From the NCBI GenBank assembly GCA_018970965.1, contig JAGWVG010000010.1:1-15933 (forward strand): 15,933 bases of DNA, read 5' to 3'. The notes beneath the pieces were generated by a model. The model worked only from the letters and a program-made list of their open reading frames with translations, did no database searches and was not told the origin of the DNA. The DNA is from Alphaproteobacteria bacterium. GTDB lineage: Bacteria > Pseudomonadota > Alphaproteobacteria > Sphingomonadales > Sphingomonadaceae. The position numbers and the translations under genes are program-made. This document shows positions 14,425-15,933 of the stretch, piece after piece (position 1 is the first letter of the stretch; each line of letters opens with the position of its first letter).

Positions 14425-15375
14425 ATGAGCTTGAGCGTGGCATTTCAGATGGACCCGATGGAGGGCCTCAGTATCGCAGGGGATAGCAGCTTTGCGCTGA
14501 TGCTGTCAGCCCAAGCGCGCGGCTATAAGGTTTATCATTACACGCCCGAAGAGCTGAACTATGCCGATGGCAAAGTTTGGGCCGAAGCGCGCCCCGTAAC
14601 AGTCCAGCGTGTCGCGGGGGATCATTTTCACTTTGGTGATCCGGTACGGCTTGATCTGGGGGCTGATGTCGATGTCGTCTGGATGCGGCAAGACCCGCCT
14701 TTTGATTTGGGCTATATTACGGCCACGCATCTGCTTGAACGACTAAAGGGCCAGACCTTAGTGGTGAATGACCCGGCAAGCGTCCGCAATGCACCTGAAA
14801 AAGTGTTTGTGCTGGATTTTGCGCAGTTCATGCCGCCCACACTTGTTACCCGCTCGCTTGCCGAAGTCCGTCGCTTCCAAGCGCAGCATGGCGAAATTGT
14901 GATCAAGCCACTGCATGGCAATGCGGGCTCTGCTGTGATGCATATTGGCACGGATGGCAAAAACCTTGCCGCACTGACCGAGCTTTTCGGCCAGGTGTGG
15001 CGCGAACCCTTTATGGCCCAAGCCTTTATCCGCGATGTGGCGGAGGGCGATAAGCGCATCATTCTCATTGATGGCGAAGTTGCAGGTGCCATTAATCGTA
15101 TTCCCGGGGCGGGCGAAATCCGCTCTAACCTTGCAGCAGGCGGGCGGGCGGAAGCGACTGCGCTGACGCCCGGCGAGCAAGCCATTTGCGATGCCATCGG
15201 CCCGGAACTCAAAAAGCGCGGGCTGCTTTTTGTTGGCATTGATGTGATTGGTGGCAAATGGCTGACCGAGATTAACGTCACCTCCCCCACTGGCATTGTG
15301 GCAATGGATGCGTTTAACGGAACAGACACCCCTGCCCTGATATGGGATGTGATCGAACGAAAGTTGCGTAAATGA
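14425..15375 (+). CDS. gshB: Glutathione synthetase
   Basis: GshB joins gamma-glutamylcysteine and glycine with ATP to make glutathione. The 316-residue length is standard. Markers: WMRQDPPFD (86-94), VVNDPASVRNAPEKVF (113-128), the ATP-grasp lysine in IVIKPLHGNAG (158-168), GDKRIILIDGEV (208-219), RIPGAGEIRSNLAAGG (225-240, binding substrate and Mg) and EINVTSPTG (282-290). GAGGAGG at 14414-14420 and ATG 14425 form a strong start. The gene is probably read with rsmI-yraN and dedA. The dedA ATG overlaps its stop (ATGA at 15372-15375). The KPLHGNAG motif has Ala where many homologues have Gly. Confidence 0.97.
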   Translation: MSLSVAFQMDPMEGLSIAGDSSFALMLSAQARGYKVYHYTPEELNYADGKVWAEARPVTVQRVAGDHFHFGDPVRLDLGADVDVVWMRQDPPFDLGYITATHLLERLKGQTLVVNDPASVRNAPEKVFVLDFAQFMPPTLVTRSLAEVRRFQAQHGEIVIKPLHGNAGSAVMHIGTDGKNLAALTELFGQVWREPFMAQAFIRDVAEGDKRIILIDGEVAGAINRIPGAGEIRSNLAAGGRAEATALTPGEQAICDAIGPELKKRGLLFVGIDVIGGKWLTEINVTSPTGIVAMDAFNGTDTPALIWDVIERKLRK

Positions 15376-15933
15376 CCGATTGGATCATCCGCCTGATTGA
15401 AGATGCGGGCTATTTGGGTGTTGGGTTCCTGATGTTTTTGGAAACGGTGTTTCCGCCAATTCCATCCGAAGTAATTATGACGGTCGCCGGTGTCGGCGCT
15501 GCAAAGGGGACGATGGATATCAGCGGCGTCATCGCCGCGGGCACAGCAGGCGCTATGCTCGGCAATTACTTCTGGTATCTCGCTGCGCGGGTGGTGGGGA
15601 TTGAACGGTTCCGCCCCTTTATCCAACGCTGGGGCCGTTTTTTAACACTCGATTGGCATGAGATTGAAAAGGCAGAAAAACTATTTGGCACGCGCGGCTG
15701 GGCAATTGTCTTTTTCGGGCGGATGCTGCCAACGCTGCGGTCGCTGATCTCAATCCCCGCCGGGATGCTGCATATGCGGCTGCTGACCTTTGTGGTCTGG
15801 TCAACGCTTGGCACAGCGGGGTGGACGGCGGTTCTTGGCTTGGCCGGCTATGCAATGGGCAAGACAGTCGATCAGGTCGACGCCTTTGTTGGACCAATTG
15901 CAACTGGCGTTATCGTCGCGCTGATTGTCGTCT
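15372..15933 (+). CDS. DedA family (VTT domain) inner-membrane protein, partial at right edge
   Basis: The frame starts at the ATG that overlaps the gshB stop (ATGA) and stays open for 187 codons to the edge; full DedA proteins are about 200-220 residues, so only a short tail is missing. The family signature is present: FLETVFPPIPSEVIM (about 24-38) for the re-entrant acidic motif, GNYFWYLAAR (67-76) and FGRMLPTLRSLISIPAGM (117-134), along with several long hydrophobic segments. DedA proteins are multi-pass inner-membrane transporters or scramblases involved in lipid carrier recycling (undecaprenyl phosphate, phosphatidylethanolamine), cell division and proton-motive-force maintenance. The exact paralogue is not assignable. 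Translation is likely coupled to gshB. Confidence 0.93.
   Translation, partial: MTDWIIRLIEDAGYLGVGFLMFLETVFPPIPSEVIMTVAGVGAAKGTMDISGVIAAGTAGAMLGNYFWYLAARVVGIERFRPFIQRWGRFLTLDWHEIEKAEKLFGTRGWAIVFFGRMLPTLRSLISIPAGMLHMRLLTFVVWSTLGTAGWTAVLGLAGYAMGKTVDQVDAFVGPIATGVIVALIVV

Noticed and set aside
14712..15626. Minus-strand open frame of 304 codons opposite gshB and dedA
   Set aside because: Both plus-strand genes are unmistakable and the antisense product has Ser/Pro-rich shadow composition with no family features.
1..15933. Mobile elements, CRISPR arrays, tRNA or rRNA genes, phage genes
   Set aside because: No transposase, terminal inverted repeats, spaced direct repeats or cloverleaf-like sequence was seen; gene content is core chromosomal.

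Overview
The window looks like ordinary chromosome from an alphaproteobacterium, most likely a sphingomonad (Sphingomonadales). The evidence is gene order and protein character: hrcA-grpE divergent from rph-rdgB-hemW, rplY-pth-ychF in a row, a PBP-activator-like lipoprotein divergent from rsmI-yraN-gshB, and moderately high GC with alphaproteobacterial-type promoters. I see no rRNA, tRNA, CRISPR, IS element, prophage or plasmid gene. Coding density is very high. The longest gaps (about 125-140 bases, at 636-765, 2625-2752 and 9369-9504) are described as regulatory features.

Layout. 1-635 (minus): 5' two thirds of glyQ, cut by the window edge. 766-2624 (plus): two tandem, diverged TraB/GumN (YbaP-like) secreted proteins. 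2753-5093 (plus): rplY, pth and ychF, a translation block. 5129-6785 (plus): a small His/Met/Cys-rich secreted protein and a His/Met-rich predicted outer-membrane protein; together they look like a metal (probably copper) handling pair. 6844-7266 (plus): a group-2-type truncated globin whose ribosome binding site lies in a long perfect hairpin just downstream of an FNR/FixK-type palindrome. 7327-7776 (plus): a MaoC-like hydratase. 7795-9368 (minus): hrcA-grpE heat-shock operon. 9505-11997 (plus): rph-rdgB-hemW. 11994-13178 (minus): lipoprotein of the LpoA/periplasmic-binding-protein type, tail to tail with hemW (stop codons overlap) and head to head with rsmI. 13192-15933 (plus): rsmI, yraN, gshB and a DedA-family membrane protein, three of them joined by 4-base overlaps or close spacing; dedA runs off the right edge.

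How the genes work together. Most are housekeeping: tRNA charging (glyQ), ribosome assembly and recycling (rplY, pth, ychF, rsmI), protein folding control (hrcA, grpE), RNA and nucleotide-pool maintenance (rph, rdgB), heme delivery (hemW), cell wall (LpoA-like), glutathione (gshB). The accessory part is 5129-7266. A metal-binding secreted pair sits directly before a globin, and the globin's control region combines a possible oxygen/NO-responsive operator with a hairpin that would block its translation on read-through transcripts. I regard this as the most interesting part of the window. I did not find a wholly new multi-gene system.
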